Of a DNA stretch of 37,660 bases, positions 25,401 to 32,058 are shown in pieces. Position 1 is the first letter of the stretch. Every line of letters begins with the position of its first letter. The notes under the pieces were generated by a model. The model ran no database searches and was not told the origin of the DNA. It was given only the letters and a program-made list of their open reading frames with translations. The DNA is taken from positions 1-37,660 of the forward strand of contig CAZYSP010000011.1 in NCBI GenBank assembly GCA_964650285.1, read 5' to 3'. The position numbers and the translations under genes were made by a program. Source of the stretch: JACPJP01 sp964650285 (lineage in GTDB: Archaea > Nanobdellota > Nanobdellia > Woesearchaeales > GW2011-AR4).

Positions 25401-25990
25401 TTTATTAGTTTCGTAAAGGACTCTAGATGTGTTTTTATACCTTTTGTTGTATCCATAACAATTATTTTGTGCCTGTTCTCCTTAGCCTCGTTTAAGCAAA
25501 CATCAAATATTTCCGTATCCAAATTTTCCCTTATCTTATCTTTAGAATATTTTTTCTTTTTTAGCCTGTTCTTCAACACTTTCAGATTACATTTAGTAAC
25601 TATGCATAAATCAACATATTTCTTAGGTAAATAATGAGAAAGATGGGAATCGATAATTATGCCATTCTTTATTTTTTTATTATTTTTATTTTTTTCATTG
25701 ATTTTTTCAAATGTTCTTTTGTTTTTTATTGATATATTTTTATTAGAACTGATTATTGAATTTTTCTTAATTGTGTTTTTATAATTTTTTATTTCTTTAA
25801 TTAATGCTTTATTTAATTTATTAATATCAACAATATTTGTTTTCCTTTTTTTATCATAGCCTTCTGAAATATTATATTTTCTTATTATTTTATTGACATC
25901 TATGTAATGGAAATTCAATTTTCTAGCTAACAGCTTTGATAATGTGGTTTTTCCTGTTCCAACTGATCCAGTAATTATTATTACTTTCAT
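25397..25990 (-). CDS. AK6/Fap7-type adenylate kinase with Lys/Asn-rich insertion
   Basis: The 197-residue protein starts IIITGSVGTGKTTLSKLLA, a P-loop, followed by a short NMP-binding region and IIIDSHLSHYLPKKYVDLCIV (as IIIDSHLSHYLP), the hallmark of archaeal AK6-like kinases. The C-terminal RLKKKKYSKDKIRENLDTEIFDV (as KDKIRENLDTEIFDV) LID-like region and MDTT ending also fit. Relatives phosphorylate AMP and act in small-subunit ribosome maturation. Between about residues 68 and 109 there is a Lys/Asn/Ile/Ser-rich low-complexity segment not expected in the family, encoded by very AT-rich DNA. It is the first gene of a two-gene operon with the aminotransferase. Confidence 0.82.
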   Translation of the reverse strand: MKVIIITGSVGTGKTTLSKLLARKLNFHYIDVNKIIRKYNISEGYDKKRKTNIVDINKLNKALIKEIKNYKNTIKKNSIISSNKNISIKNKRTFEKINEKNKNNKKIKNGIIIDSHLSHYLPKKYVDLCIVTKCNLKVLKNRLKKKKYSKDKIRENLDTEIFDVCLNEAKENRHKIIVMDTTKGIKTHLESFTKLIK

Positions 25991-26012
25991 ATAGCAGAGT
26001 CATATATATCCA

Positions 26013-26021
26013 TTTTTAAAC
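26013..26021 (-). promoter_or_regulatory. TATA box for the AK6/aminotransferase operon
   Basis: Minus-strand GTTTAAAAA is centred 27 nt upstream of ATG 25990. It lies in a 94-bp divergent region shared with the YjbQ operon. Confidence 0.55.
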
Positions 26022-26053
26022 ATTGTTTATTTTATATGTAAAAAATAAAAATA

Positions 26054-26062
26054 TTTTTAAAT
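26054..26062 (+). promoter_or_regulatory. TATA box for the YjbQ/MBF1 operon
   Basis: TTTTTAAAT is centred 27 nt before ATG 26085, consistent with a leaderless start. Confidence 0.6.
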
Positions 26063-26084
26063 CAAATAATATTGATTTGCCTCA

Positions 26085-26489
26085 ATGCAACAAATAATAA
26101 CCATCTCAACATCAAAAAAGCAGGAATTGATAGACATAACAGAAGACGTTAGTGCAATAGTCCATAAATCTAAGGTAAAAGAAGGTGTCTGTAATATTTT
26201 TGCAATGCATGCTACTGCTGCTATAGTAATAAATGAGAATGCTGACCCGAATATATGCCTTGATATAATAGACGCATTAAACAAGGTAGTAAGAGAAGGT
26301 ATTTGGAGACATGACAGAATAGATAATAATGCTGCTTCTCATATAAAATCTGCAATATTAGGACCATCTGAAACAATACCTATAAAAAATGGGCATTTGC
26401 AGCTAGGTACATGGCAATCTGTTTTTTTATTTGAATTGGATGGTCCCAGGAGTAATAGAAAAATTGTTGTTCAGATTGTTGGTGATTAA
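26085..26489 (+). CDS. YjbQ family protein (UPF0047; secondary thiamine-phosphate synthase-like)
   Basis: The 134-residue protein aligns over its full length with the YjbQ family: FAMHATAAIVINENADPNI, the His/Asp segment WRHDRIDNNAASHIKSAILG, IPIKNGHLQLGTWQSVFLFELDGPR (as NGHLQLGTWQSVFLFELDGPR without the first four residues), and a closing V-x-V-Q-I-V-G-D. These are near-invariant in the family. Weak thiamine-phosphate synthase activity has been reported for bacterial members, but the physiological role is uncertain. The next gene's ATG directly follows its TAA with no gap, so it is co-transcribed with MBF1. Confidence 0.92.
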   Translation: MQQIITISTSKKQELIDITEDVSAIVHKSKVKEGVCNIFAMHATAAIVINENADPNICLDIIDALNKVVREGIWRHDRIDNNAASHIKSAILGPSETIPIKNGHLQLGTWQSVFLFELDGPRSNRKIVVQIVGD

Positions 26490-26954
26490 ATGCAATGTGA
26501 GATGTGCGGTTCTGAAGGAAAATTGTACAAGGCAACAATAGAAGGTGCCCACTTAAATGTATGCCATGAATGCAGCAAGTTTGGCAAGGTGACTGGTGTT
26601 GTTCAGCAAATTTCTGATAAAATAGCCCAGAAAGCTAAGAGCAAAGAACCTGAGACAGAAGCAATGGAAATGGTGGTTAATGATTACGCAGAAAGAATCA
26701 GGAAAAAAAGAGAACATCTTAGATTAAAGCAGGAGGAGTTTGCAAAAAAGATGAATGAAAAAGAATCACTGATACAAAAAATAGAATCTGGTCATTTTGA
26801 GCCTTCCATAGCTCTTGCAAAAAAGATTGGAAATTTTCTTAGAATAAAATTAATAGAAGAATATGAAGAAAAACATGAAAAACAAGCTAAGTCGAAAACA
26901 GATTCTTTTACTATAGGTGATTTTATTAAAATCATGAAAAATCGCCCTAAATGA
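26490..26954 (+). CDS. mbf1: Archaeal multiprotein bridging factor 1 (aMBF1)
   Basis: The 154-residue protein has an N-terminal zinc ribbon with C3/C6 and C25/C28, a linker, and a Cro/C1-type HTH at about residues 70-125 (YAERIRKKREHLRLKQEEFA, KESLIQKIESGHFEPSI, LAKKIGNFL). This layout is specific to archaeal MBF1, which associates with ribosomes in archaea and is related to the eukaryotic coactivator. It directly abuts the YjbQ gene. A strong hairpin follows 9 nt after its stop. Confidence 0.92.
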   Translation: MQCEMCGSEGKLYKATIEGAHLNVCHECSKFGKVTGVVQQISDKIAQKAKSKEPETEAMEMVVNDYAERIRKKREHLRLKQEEFAKKMNEKESLIQKIESGHFEPSIALAKKIGNFLRIKLIEEYEEKHEKQAKSKTDSFTIGDFIKIMKNRPK

Positions 26955-26963
26955 TTTTTCAGG

Positions 26964-26997
26964 ATGCCAAAAAGGCGAAAACCGCCTTTTTGTGCAT
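26964..26997 (+). terminator. Strong hairpin with T-run after mbf1
   Basis: Arms CAAAAAGGCG (26968-26977) and CGCCTTTTTG (26983-26992) form a perfect 10-bp stem around loop AAAAC. Outer ATGC/GCAT (26964-26967, 26994-26997) can extend it by 4 bp with one bulged T. The T-run lies inside the 3' arm. The location, 9 nt past the stop, fits a terminator. Confidence 0.65.
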
Positions 26998-27018
26998 AAA
27001 GGGAAAATAAACATAAAG

Positions 27019-27028
27019 CTTTAAATAG
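27019..27028 (+). promoter_or_regulatory. TATA box for the GT2/thioredoxin-like operon
   Basis: CTTTAAATAG is centred about 43 nt upstream of ATG 27066, so the transcript likely carries about 17 nt of leader. A TTG at 27030 would lie upstream of the expected transcription start. Confidence 0.5.
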
Positions 27029-27065
27029 TTTGATTGTAGTTTTATTACTACCTACAAGATCCAAA

Positions 27066-28304
27066 ATGAACCCTGGTTACTCGATATTGGTTTATATTGT
27101 ATGGTTTTTATCTACTTATTTTATTATAGTTTTCCTACTGGCTCTGTTTAGAAACAGAGACAAACTTTATGACTCCCCTGAGCTTAACATAAATAAAAGA
27201 CTTCCTAAGGTAAGCATAATCATATCTGCCTATAATGAAGAAAAGAAGATTTCGGATTCTATAGAATCCTTAAAATCCATTGATTACCCAGAAGACCTCT
27301 ATGAGGTAATTATTTTAAATGACGGCAGTACAGACAAAACAAGCAAAGTTGTAAAGAGATATGCTGATGGAAAACATATCATTTTTGTCGATAACGAAAA
27401 AAATAAAGGTAAAGCGACTCGTTTAAACCAAGGAATTTCTTTAGCTAAAGGGGAATTTGTTGCATGTATGGATGCTGACTCTGTTGTGCCAGAAGATATA
27501 TTGAAAAAGACCATACCTTACTTTGATAACCAAGGTGTAGGGGCTGTCACAGTTTCTGTAGAAGTAAAGCAGCCCAAAAACTTCCTGCAGAAGATAATAC
27601 AACTTGAATACCTGCTTGGTTTGTCCCTTTTTTTAAAGGTTTTTTCATCTCTCAACTGCATCCATGTCACTCCAGGACCTTTTTCTATTTACAGAAAGTC
27701 TGTCCTTGAAAAGATTAATGGTTTTGATGCGAATAATATTACAGAAGACCTGGAAATAGCCTATAGGCTCCATAAATCTGGCTATCAGATAGTTAATTGT
27801 ATGAACACTTGTGTCAGAACCATAACTCCACACAACTTCAAGTTGTTATACAAGCAGAGAAGAAGGTGGTATTCAGGTGCGTTATTGACTTTATGGAAGC
27901 ATAGAGGTATTTTGTTCAGGAAAAAAACAGGCTTATTTGGCTACTTCATGCCATTCAACTACGCTTTGATAACTTTTGGTTTAGGATTGTTTTTATTATC
28001 GCTTTACCTTTCCCTTTCTAATATAATGAGGAATCTTTCATTTTACTCTCTGACGAACTATAATTTTTTCTCTAATCTGTTGTTGGAATTTGATGTTCTT
28101 AACATAAGCATTTTTTCCTTTTTTGGAATTTTTGGCATAATCGGCATGATAGTCCTGGTTACATTCGGGTTGAGTACTACAAGAAACGTCAAAAAGAAAA
28201 AAATCTCAACTTATTTTGGATACTTTTTGCTCTTTTTTCTGTACCAGTTTTTCTGGCTCTCTTCATTTTTCCTTGTATTGTTTAAGAAAAAAGTAAGATG
28301 GTAA
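27066..28304 (+). CDS. Membrane-bound processive-type GT2 glycosyltransferase
   Basis: From ATG 27066 the protein has 412 residues: an N-terminal membrane helix, a GT-A domain, and three to four C-terminal helices. Motifs are IIISAYNEEKKI, ILNDGSTDKT, CMDADSVVPED (DxD), ITEDLEIAYRLHKSGY with the catalytic TED, and KQRRRWYSG, the Q-x-x-R-W pattern of cellulose/hyaluronan-synthase-like enzymes. It probably polymerises or adds sugar from a nucleotide donor at the membrane. Its last codons overlap the start of the thioredoxin-like gene, so the two are coupled. Confidence 0.88.
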   Translation: MNPGYSILVYIVWFLSTYFIIVFLLALFRNRDKLYDSPELNINKRLPKVSIIISAYNEEKKISDSIESLKSIDYPEDLYEVIILNDGSTDKTSKVVKRYADGKHIIFVDNEKNKGKATRLNQGISLAKGEFVACMDADSVVPEDILKKTIPYFDNQGVGAVTVSVEVKQPKNFLQKIIQLEYLLGLSLFLKVFSSLNCIHVTPGPFSIYRKSVLEKINGFDANNITEDLEIAYRLHKSGYQIVNCMNTCVRTITPHNFKLLYKQRRRWYSGALLTLWKHRGILFRKKTGLFGYFMPFNYALITFGLGLFLLSLYLSLSNIMRNLSFYSLTNYNFFSNLLLEFDVLNISIFSFFGIFGIIGMIVLVTFGLSTTRNVKKKKISTYFGYFLLFFLYQFFWLSSFFLVLFKKKVRW

Positions 28305-28978
28305 CTAACAAAGGGATTTTCATTGTAGCAGCTGTGATAACAATAATGCTGTTTGTTTCTATTTACTCATTTAATTTGTTCTTGAATACGCAAAGAGAGC
28401 GAGTTATTATTGATAGAATGGAAGATGTTCTTGATGAGTATCAAGAGCTACAAACTTTATCATTAATGTCTGATGTTTTTGGTAAGGAAATGACTTGTTT
28501 GTCTTTAGAAAAGAGATTAGCTTATATGGATAAAACCCTCTGGGATACAGGAGTAAAAATTGATAGTTACAGGGAAGTCACTGAGAAATTTATTGCAGAC
28601 CCATTTTACCTCAACCAGAAACAGAAGTTCAACAGAAATGAAATCTTATATCTTTCAATGCTTAAGGAAATGAAAGATTGGTGTGAGTTTAACCAAACAA
28701 TAATTCTTTATTTTTATAAGAAAAAGGAAGATTGTCCTGATTGTGATAGTCAGGCTTTTGTTTTAACAGATTTAAACAAAGAAATTGATGATGAAATAGC
28801 TATTTTCTCTTTTGATTCTGACCTGGAACTTCCTTCTGTAAAGACGCTTGAGTTGTTCTATAATATTGATTCCTATCCATGCCTGGTAATAGAAGATGAC
28901 ACTTACTGTAAGCTGCATAATAAGAATAAGCTTATAGACAGGCTCTGCGATTATAAGGATTTGTCAGTATGTTCTTAA
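28298..28978 (+). CDS. Membrane-anchored thioredoxin-fold-like protein with CPDC motif
   Basis: The 226-residue protein has one N-terminal membrane helix (about residues 7-28) followed by basic and charged residues, then a helical region and a C-terminal domain with ILYFYKKKEDCPDCDSQAF: a beta strand ending in C146-P-D-C149 as in thioredoxin-like folds. The SYPCLVI segment near residues 193-198 provides the usual cis-Pro position. Further Cys flank it (C67, C129, C195, C204, C217, C225). Topology suggests the redox domain is outside the cytoplasm, though this is prediction. It overlaps the GT2 gene by 7 nt and precedes a GT-C gene with a Cys-rich exterior domain, so it could act on disulfides there. 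Confidence 0.65.
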   Translation: MVTNKGIFIVAAVITIMLFVSIYSFNLFLNTQRERVIIDRMEDVLDEYQELQTLSLMSDVFGKEMTCLSLEKRLAYMDKTLWDTGVKIDSYREVTEKFIADPFYLNQKQKFNRNEILYLSMLKEMKDWCEFNQTIILYFYKKKEDCPDCDSQAFVLTDLNKEIDDEIAIFSFDSDLELPSVKTLELFYNIDSYPCLVIEDDTYCKLHNKNKLIDRLCDYKDLSVCS

Positions 28979-28985
28979 GAAAGAA

Positions 28986-28996
28986 TTAAATAATAA
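28986..28996 (+). promoter_or_regulatory. TATA-like element for the GT-C gene
   Basis: TTAAATAATAA is centred about 24 nt before ATG 29015. The surrounding DNA is AT-rich, so confidence is modest. Confidence 0.4.
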
Positions 28997-29014
28997 CTTT
29001 TTTTATATTGAAAA

Positions 29015-30382
29015 ATGGAATTGAGAGAGCATAAATTATTTCTATTGATTTTCTTGTTATTTTTAATTATAAAAATATTTTCTTTGTTTGCTGGCCATGA
29101 CATCTGGTGGGACTCTTCTGTTTATGTTGGCATGAGCAAATATATCTATTCTTTTGGTAATGTTGGCTTGTGGGAGCCTTCCAGACCAATAATTTGGCCC
29201 TTAATTTTAGGTTTTTTCTGGAAATTAAGTTTGGATTATATTTTCTTTGGAAAATTACTAGTAATTCTCTTTAGTTTGGGAATTTTGATATTAACTTACA
29301 TTATTGCTCACGAATTATTCAATAGGAAAATAGCTGTTGTTGCTGCTTTGTTTCTCTCCTTGTCACAAGCATTCTTTGTTTTTGGGAATGTCTTGCACTC
29401 TGAAATCCCCTCAACATTCTTTGTTTTGCTTGGATTCTATTTTTTTATTAAGAAAACGTATAATTTTTCAGGTTTGTTGCTTGGAATAGCATTTATGACA
29501 AGATTCTTCCAAATATTTGCTTTTATTTCATTGTTTTTATTATTATCTTATTTAATAATGAAGAAAAAAGGATCTTTTAGTATATTGTTTTATTTTTCCC
29601 TATTTTTTCTAATTCCTATTATACCTTATTTAATATTGAATTATTTTTTATATGGTAATATTTTTTATCCCTTTTTGTTACAATCTTGGATGTCTAAATA
29701 TACTGGCTGGATTTTTTCCCAGCCATTTTATTTTTATTTTGTTGCTCTTATAAAGGAAAATGCCTTAGTCTTGTTTTCTGTTTTGGCTTTAATTTTTATT
29801 TTTAAGAAATCTAACTTTGAAAAAGTTTCCCTTGCTGTATTATTTTTATTTGTTTTTATTCCTTACAATCTTGTTGCACACAAGGAAATGAGGTTATTAA
29901 TAACAGCATTGCCTTTCTTGTATATATTGGCCAGCTACGGTATCTTTTATTTTATTGATTTTTTTAAGAAAAGCCAATCATTAATATTATCATTATTATT
30001 GATTATTTTTTTAATTCTTACAATACCGAAATTAGAATTTGACAAATACGAGGACAATTTAGATGTGTTTTATGATTATATTGATAATGGAAAAATATCT
30101 GATGGTTTGTGGATATCAAACCCAGCATTTATAGCTTATTCTGATGCCAAAGCAGAACCTGTCTATTATCCATTATATAATTCAGAAAAAATTGATACTT
30201 TAATTGATGATATTGACAATGCAAAGCATGTTTTAATCGACAGTTGCGATTTGCTGCCATGCCCTACTTCTGATGATTCCTGTAATCAGAAACACAATAA
30301 TTTTATTGAACTGCTTAAAGAGAAACTTACTTTGAAATCCTATATTAGATATGGCTCTTGTGAATATTACATATTTAGATAA
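29015..30382 (+). CDS. GT-C family membrane glycosyltransferase (PMT/ArnT-like)
   Basis: The 455-residue protein has about ten hydrophobic helices. After the first, FAGHDIWWDSSVYVGMSKYI (about residues 25-44) provides the acidic loop with D29 and D33 typical of dolichyl-phosphate-sugar-dependent GT-C enzymes, then SRPIIWPLILGFFWKL. FFVLLGFYFFIKK and a LLGIAFMTRFFQ segment follow the PMT_2/ArnT layout. The C-terminal soluble part after about residue 340 contains DSCDLLPCPTSDDSC and GSCEYY, giving four clustered Cys. It probably transfers a sugar from a polyprenyl-phosphate donor on the exterior face. It is separated by 36 nt from the thioredoxin-like gene and has TATA-like sequence of its own. 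Confidence 0.8.
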   Translation: MELREHKLFLLIFLLFLIIKIFSLFAGHDIWWDSSVYVGMSKYIYSFGNVGLWEPSRPIIWPLILGFFWKLSLDYIFFGKLLVILFSLGILILTYIIAHELFNRKIAVVAALFLSLSQAFFVFGNVLHSEIPSTFFVLLGFYFFIKKTYNFSGLLLGIAFMTRFFQIFAFISLFLLLSYLIMKKKGSFSILFYFSLFFLIPIIPYLILNYFLYGNIFYPFLLQSWMSKYTGWIFSQPFYFYFVALIKENALVLFSVLALIFIFKKSNFEKVSLAVLFLFVFIPYNLVAHKEMRLLITALPFLYILASYGIFYFIDFFKKSQSLILSLLLIIFLILTIPKLEFDKYEDNLDVFYDYIDNGKISDGLWISNPAFIAYSDAKAEPVYYPLYNSEKIDTLIDDIDNAKHVLIDSCDLLPCPTSDDSCNQKHNNFIELLKEKLTLKSYIRYGSCEYYIFR

Positions 30383-30414
30383 AATTAATAAATTGTACTA
30401 ATATTCCTGTAGTT

Positions 30415-31128
30415 ATGGACAAATTACCCACTGGTAGCAGGATTCTGGATAAGATGCTTGACGGTGGCTATGAGAAAGATATAATTACAACCTTATATGG
30501 TCCTGCCGGCTCTGGAAAGACAAATTTATGCATTCTTTGTTGTGTAAATACTGCCAGGGTTAGAAAAAAGGTAATTTATATTGACACAGAAAATAATTTT
30601 TCTTTGGATAGATTTAAGCAGATATGCTCGGCAATTAACCTAAACTATGCAAAAATATTGAACAATATTGTTTTTTTAAAACCAGCTTCTTTTGAGGAGC
30701 AGAAAAAGACTTTTGAAAAACTTAGAGACCTTATAAGCAGCAAAATTGGCTTGATTATTATTGATTCAATAGCAATGCTTTATAGGCTGGAACTGGGAAG
30801 GAACAAGGATATATATGAAGTCAATGTGGAACTAGGCAAGCAAATTGCTTATTTGAAAGAGATTGCGAGCAAAAAAAGAATTCCTGTTTTAATTACTAAC
30901 CAGGTTTATGCTGATTTTGAGGACAAGGAAAAGATAAACATGGTTGGTGGCGATTTATTAAAATATGGAAGCAAATGTCTTATTGAGCTGCAGATAACTC
31001 CTTCTGGAAATCGCAGAGCAATAATCAGAAAGCACCGCGCAATAAAAGAAGAAAAAGATATCACCTTCAAGATAGTAGAAGGAGGAATCATCGGAACAAA
31101 AGAAGGAAAAGGGTTTAAGTTGTTCTAA
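30415..31128 (+). CDS. radB: DNA repair and recombination protein RadB
   Basis: The 237-residue RecA-fold ATPase starts directly with LPTGSRILDKMLDGGYE, without the N-terminal helix-hairpin-helix domain of RadA, which identifies RadB. Walker A is GPAGSGKTN (about residues 29-37) and Walker B LIIIDSIAMLYR. VLITNQVYADFEDKEKINMVGGDLLKYGSKCLIEL (as VLITNQVYADF and MVGGDLLKYGSKCLIEL) covers the L1/L2 region, and IIRKHRAIKEE is typical of the C-terminus. RadB assists RadA recombinase in archaeal homologous recombination. It stands alone with an AT-rich promoter region about 28 nt upstream; its end overlaps the convergent coiled-coil gene by 4 nt. Confidence 0.92.
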   Translation: MDKLPTGSRILDKMLDGGYEKDIITTLYGPAGSGKTNLCILCCVNTARVRKKVIYIDTENNFSLDRFKQICSAINLNYAKILNNIVFLKPASFEEQKKTFEKLRDLISSKIGLIIIDSIAMLYRLELGRNKDIYEVNVELGKQIAYLKEIASKKRIPVLITNQVYADFEDKEKINMVGGDLLKYGSKCLIELQITPSGNRRAIIRKHRAIKEEKDITFKIVEGGIIGTKEGKGFKLF

Positions 31129-31934
31129 TGATTATTCTTTATATTAATTGACCTCTTAATCCATTTTTCATATTCCTTTACTTTTTTAATATCGCCCTCA
31201 ATGTCCAAAAGATATTTTTTGAATTTGGATATATATTCAATAGATTTCTCTAATAATTTTTCTGCCCTGATAAACTTATCCAGTGCTAACCTCAAAGAAT
31301 CTTCCATCCTCTTTAGATGCGTCTTCATAGCATTTTTGTCATAGCTAGCATTAAATACGGAACGGGCACGTAAGTAACTAATCAATGCATCCCTCAAATC
31401 ATTATAGATTTTAGTTATTAAGGCTTTAATTCCTGATAAAAGATCATCTAAGATGTTTAAGGATATTGATTTTGTTCTCATATTTTCAATAGCATTTTTT
31501 TCTAACTCTATTCCTTTTAAAACAAGTTTTTTTTCTTTATTATGCAAAGATTTTAATTTTTTTTCTTCCTTTAGCTCCATGTCTGTAATAATATTTACAA
31601 CTTCTATAGATATATCAATTAGTTTTTTGACTTTTGATATTACCTCTCCCAATACAGATTCTGAAGATTTGATATCGTCAATACGCTTTTGTATGTGATT
31701 CTGTAAATCAGTATTGGCGGGGTTTTTAAAACCGACAATATACGACTTTCTAAATTTTTCAATATTTTTAAAATTGTGCATTAGAAATTTTTTTCCGTTT
31801 TTAATTTTTTTAAAAAGCTCCTTAAGTTTTCTCTTTTCTTCCTCACTTACTACCTCATCTGCTTTAAGAAATCTGAGTGCTTCAACTGCCTCTTTTTTAA
31901 CATTATTCTTGCCAAAAATACCGAAAAGTGCCAT
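31125..31934 (-). CDS. Coiled-coil protein of unknown function
   Basis: From ATG 31934 (MALFGIFGKNNVKKEAVEAL) the protein has 269 residues. A GTG 15 codons upstream is possible but lies beyond the TATA box. It is almost wholly helical and Lys/Glu-rich, with long heptad-like stretches (for example LKKLIDISIEVVN-like and EEKKLKSLHNKEKKLVLKGI) and no membrane helix, signal peptide or catalytic motif that I recognise. The short hydrophobic MALFGIFG could be a small amphipathic anchor. It lies convergent to radB and divergent from the carboxyltransferase gene. A structural or scaffold role is possible; I assign no function. Confidence 0.65.
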   Translation of the reverse strand: MALFGIFGKNNVKKEAVEALRFLKADEVVSEEEKRKLKELFKKIKNGKKFLMHNFKNIEKFRKSYIVGFKNPANTDLQNHIQKRIDDIKSSESVLGEVISKVKKLIDISIEVVNIITDMELKEEKKLKSLHNKEKKLVLKGIELEKNAIENMRTKSISLNILDDLLSGIKALITKIYNDLRDALISYLRARSVFNASYDKNAMKTHLKRMEDSLRLALDKFIRAEKLLEKSIEYISKFKKYLLDIEGDIKKVKEYEKWIKRSINIKNNH

Positions 31935-31955
31935 AGTTACGCCTAAACCCGCGCG

Positions 31956-31966
31956 CTTTAAAAAAT
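31956..31966 (-). promoter_or_regulatory. TATA box for the coiled-coil gene
   Basis: Minus-strand ATTTTTTAAAG is centred 27 nt upstream of ATG 31934, supporting that start over the upstream GTG. Confidence 0.6.
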
Positions 31967-32009
31967 TTGTTATACGCACCTTTTCTATAAACTCTCATTT
32001 TCCACAACA

Positions 32010-32018
32010 TTTTTAAAG
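32010..32018 (+). promoter_or_regulatory. TATA box for the carboxyltransferase operon
   Basis: TTTTTAAAG is centred about 45 nt before ATG 32059, which predicts a leader of around 20 nt containing the ribosome binding site at 32043-32050. Confidence 0.55.
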
Positions 32019-32042
32019 CAATATAGCTAACTTCCAGGCTCT

Positions 32043-32050
32043 AAGGGTGG
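32043..32050 (+). promoter_or_regulatory. Ribosome binding site deciding the 32059 start
   Basis: AAGGGTGG lies 8 nt before ATG 32059 and resembles the GGTG-type archaeal Shine-Dalgarno. It overlaps the alternative GTG at 32047, which makes the ATG more likely. Confidence 0.5.
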
Positions 32051-32058
32051 TTAAATAT

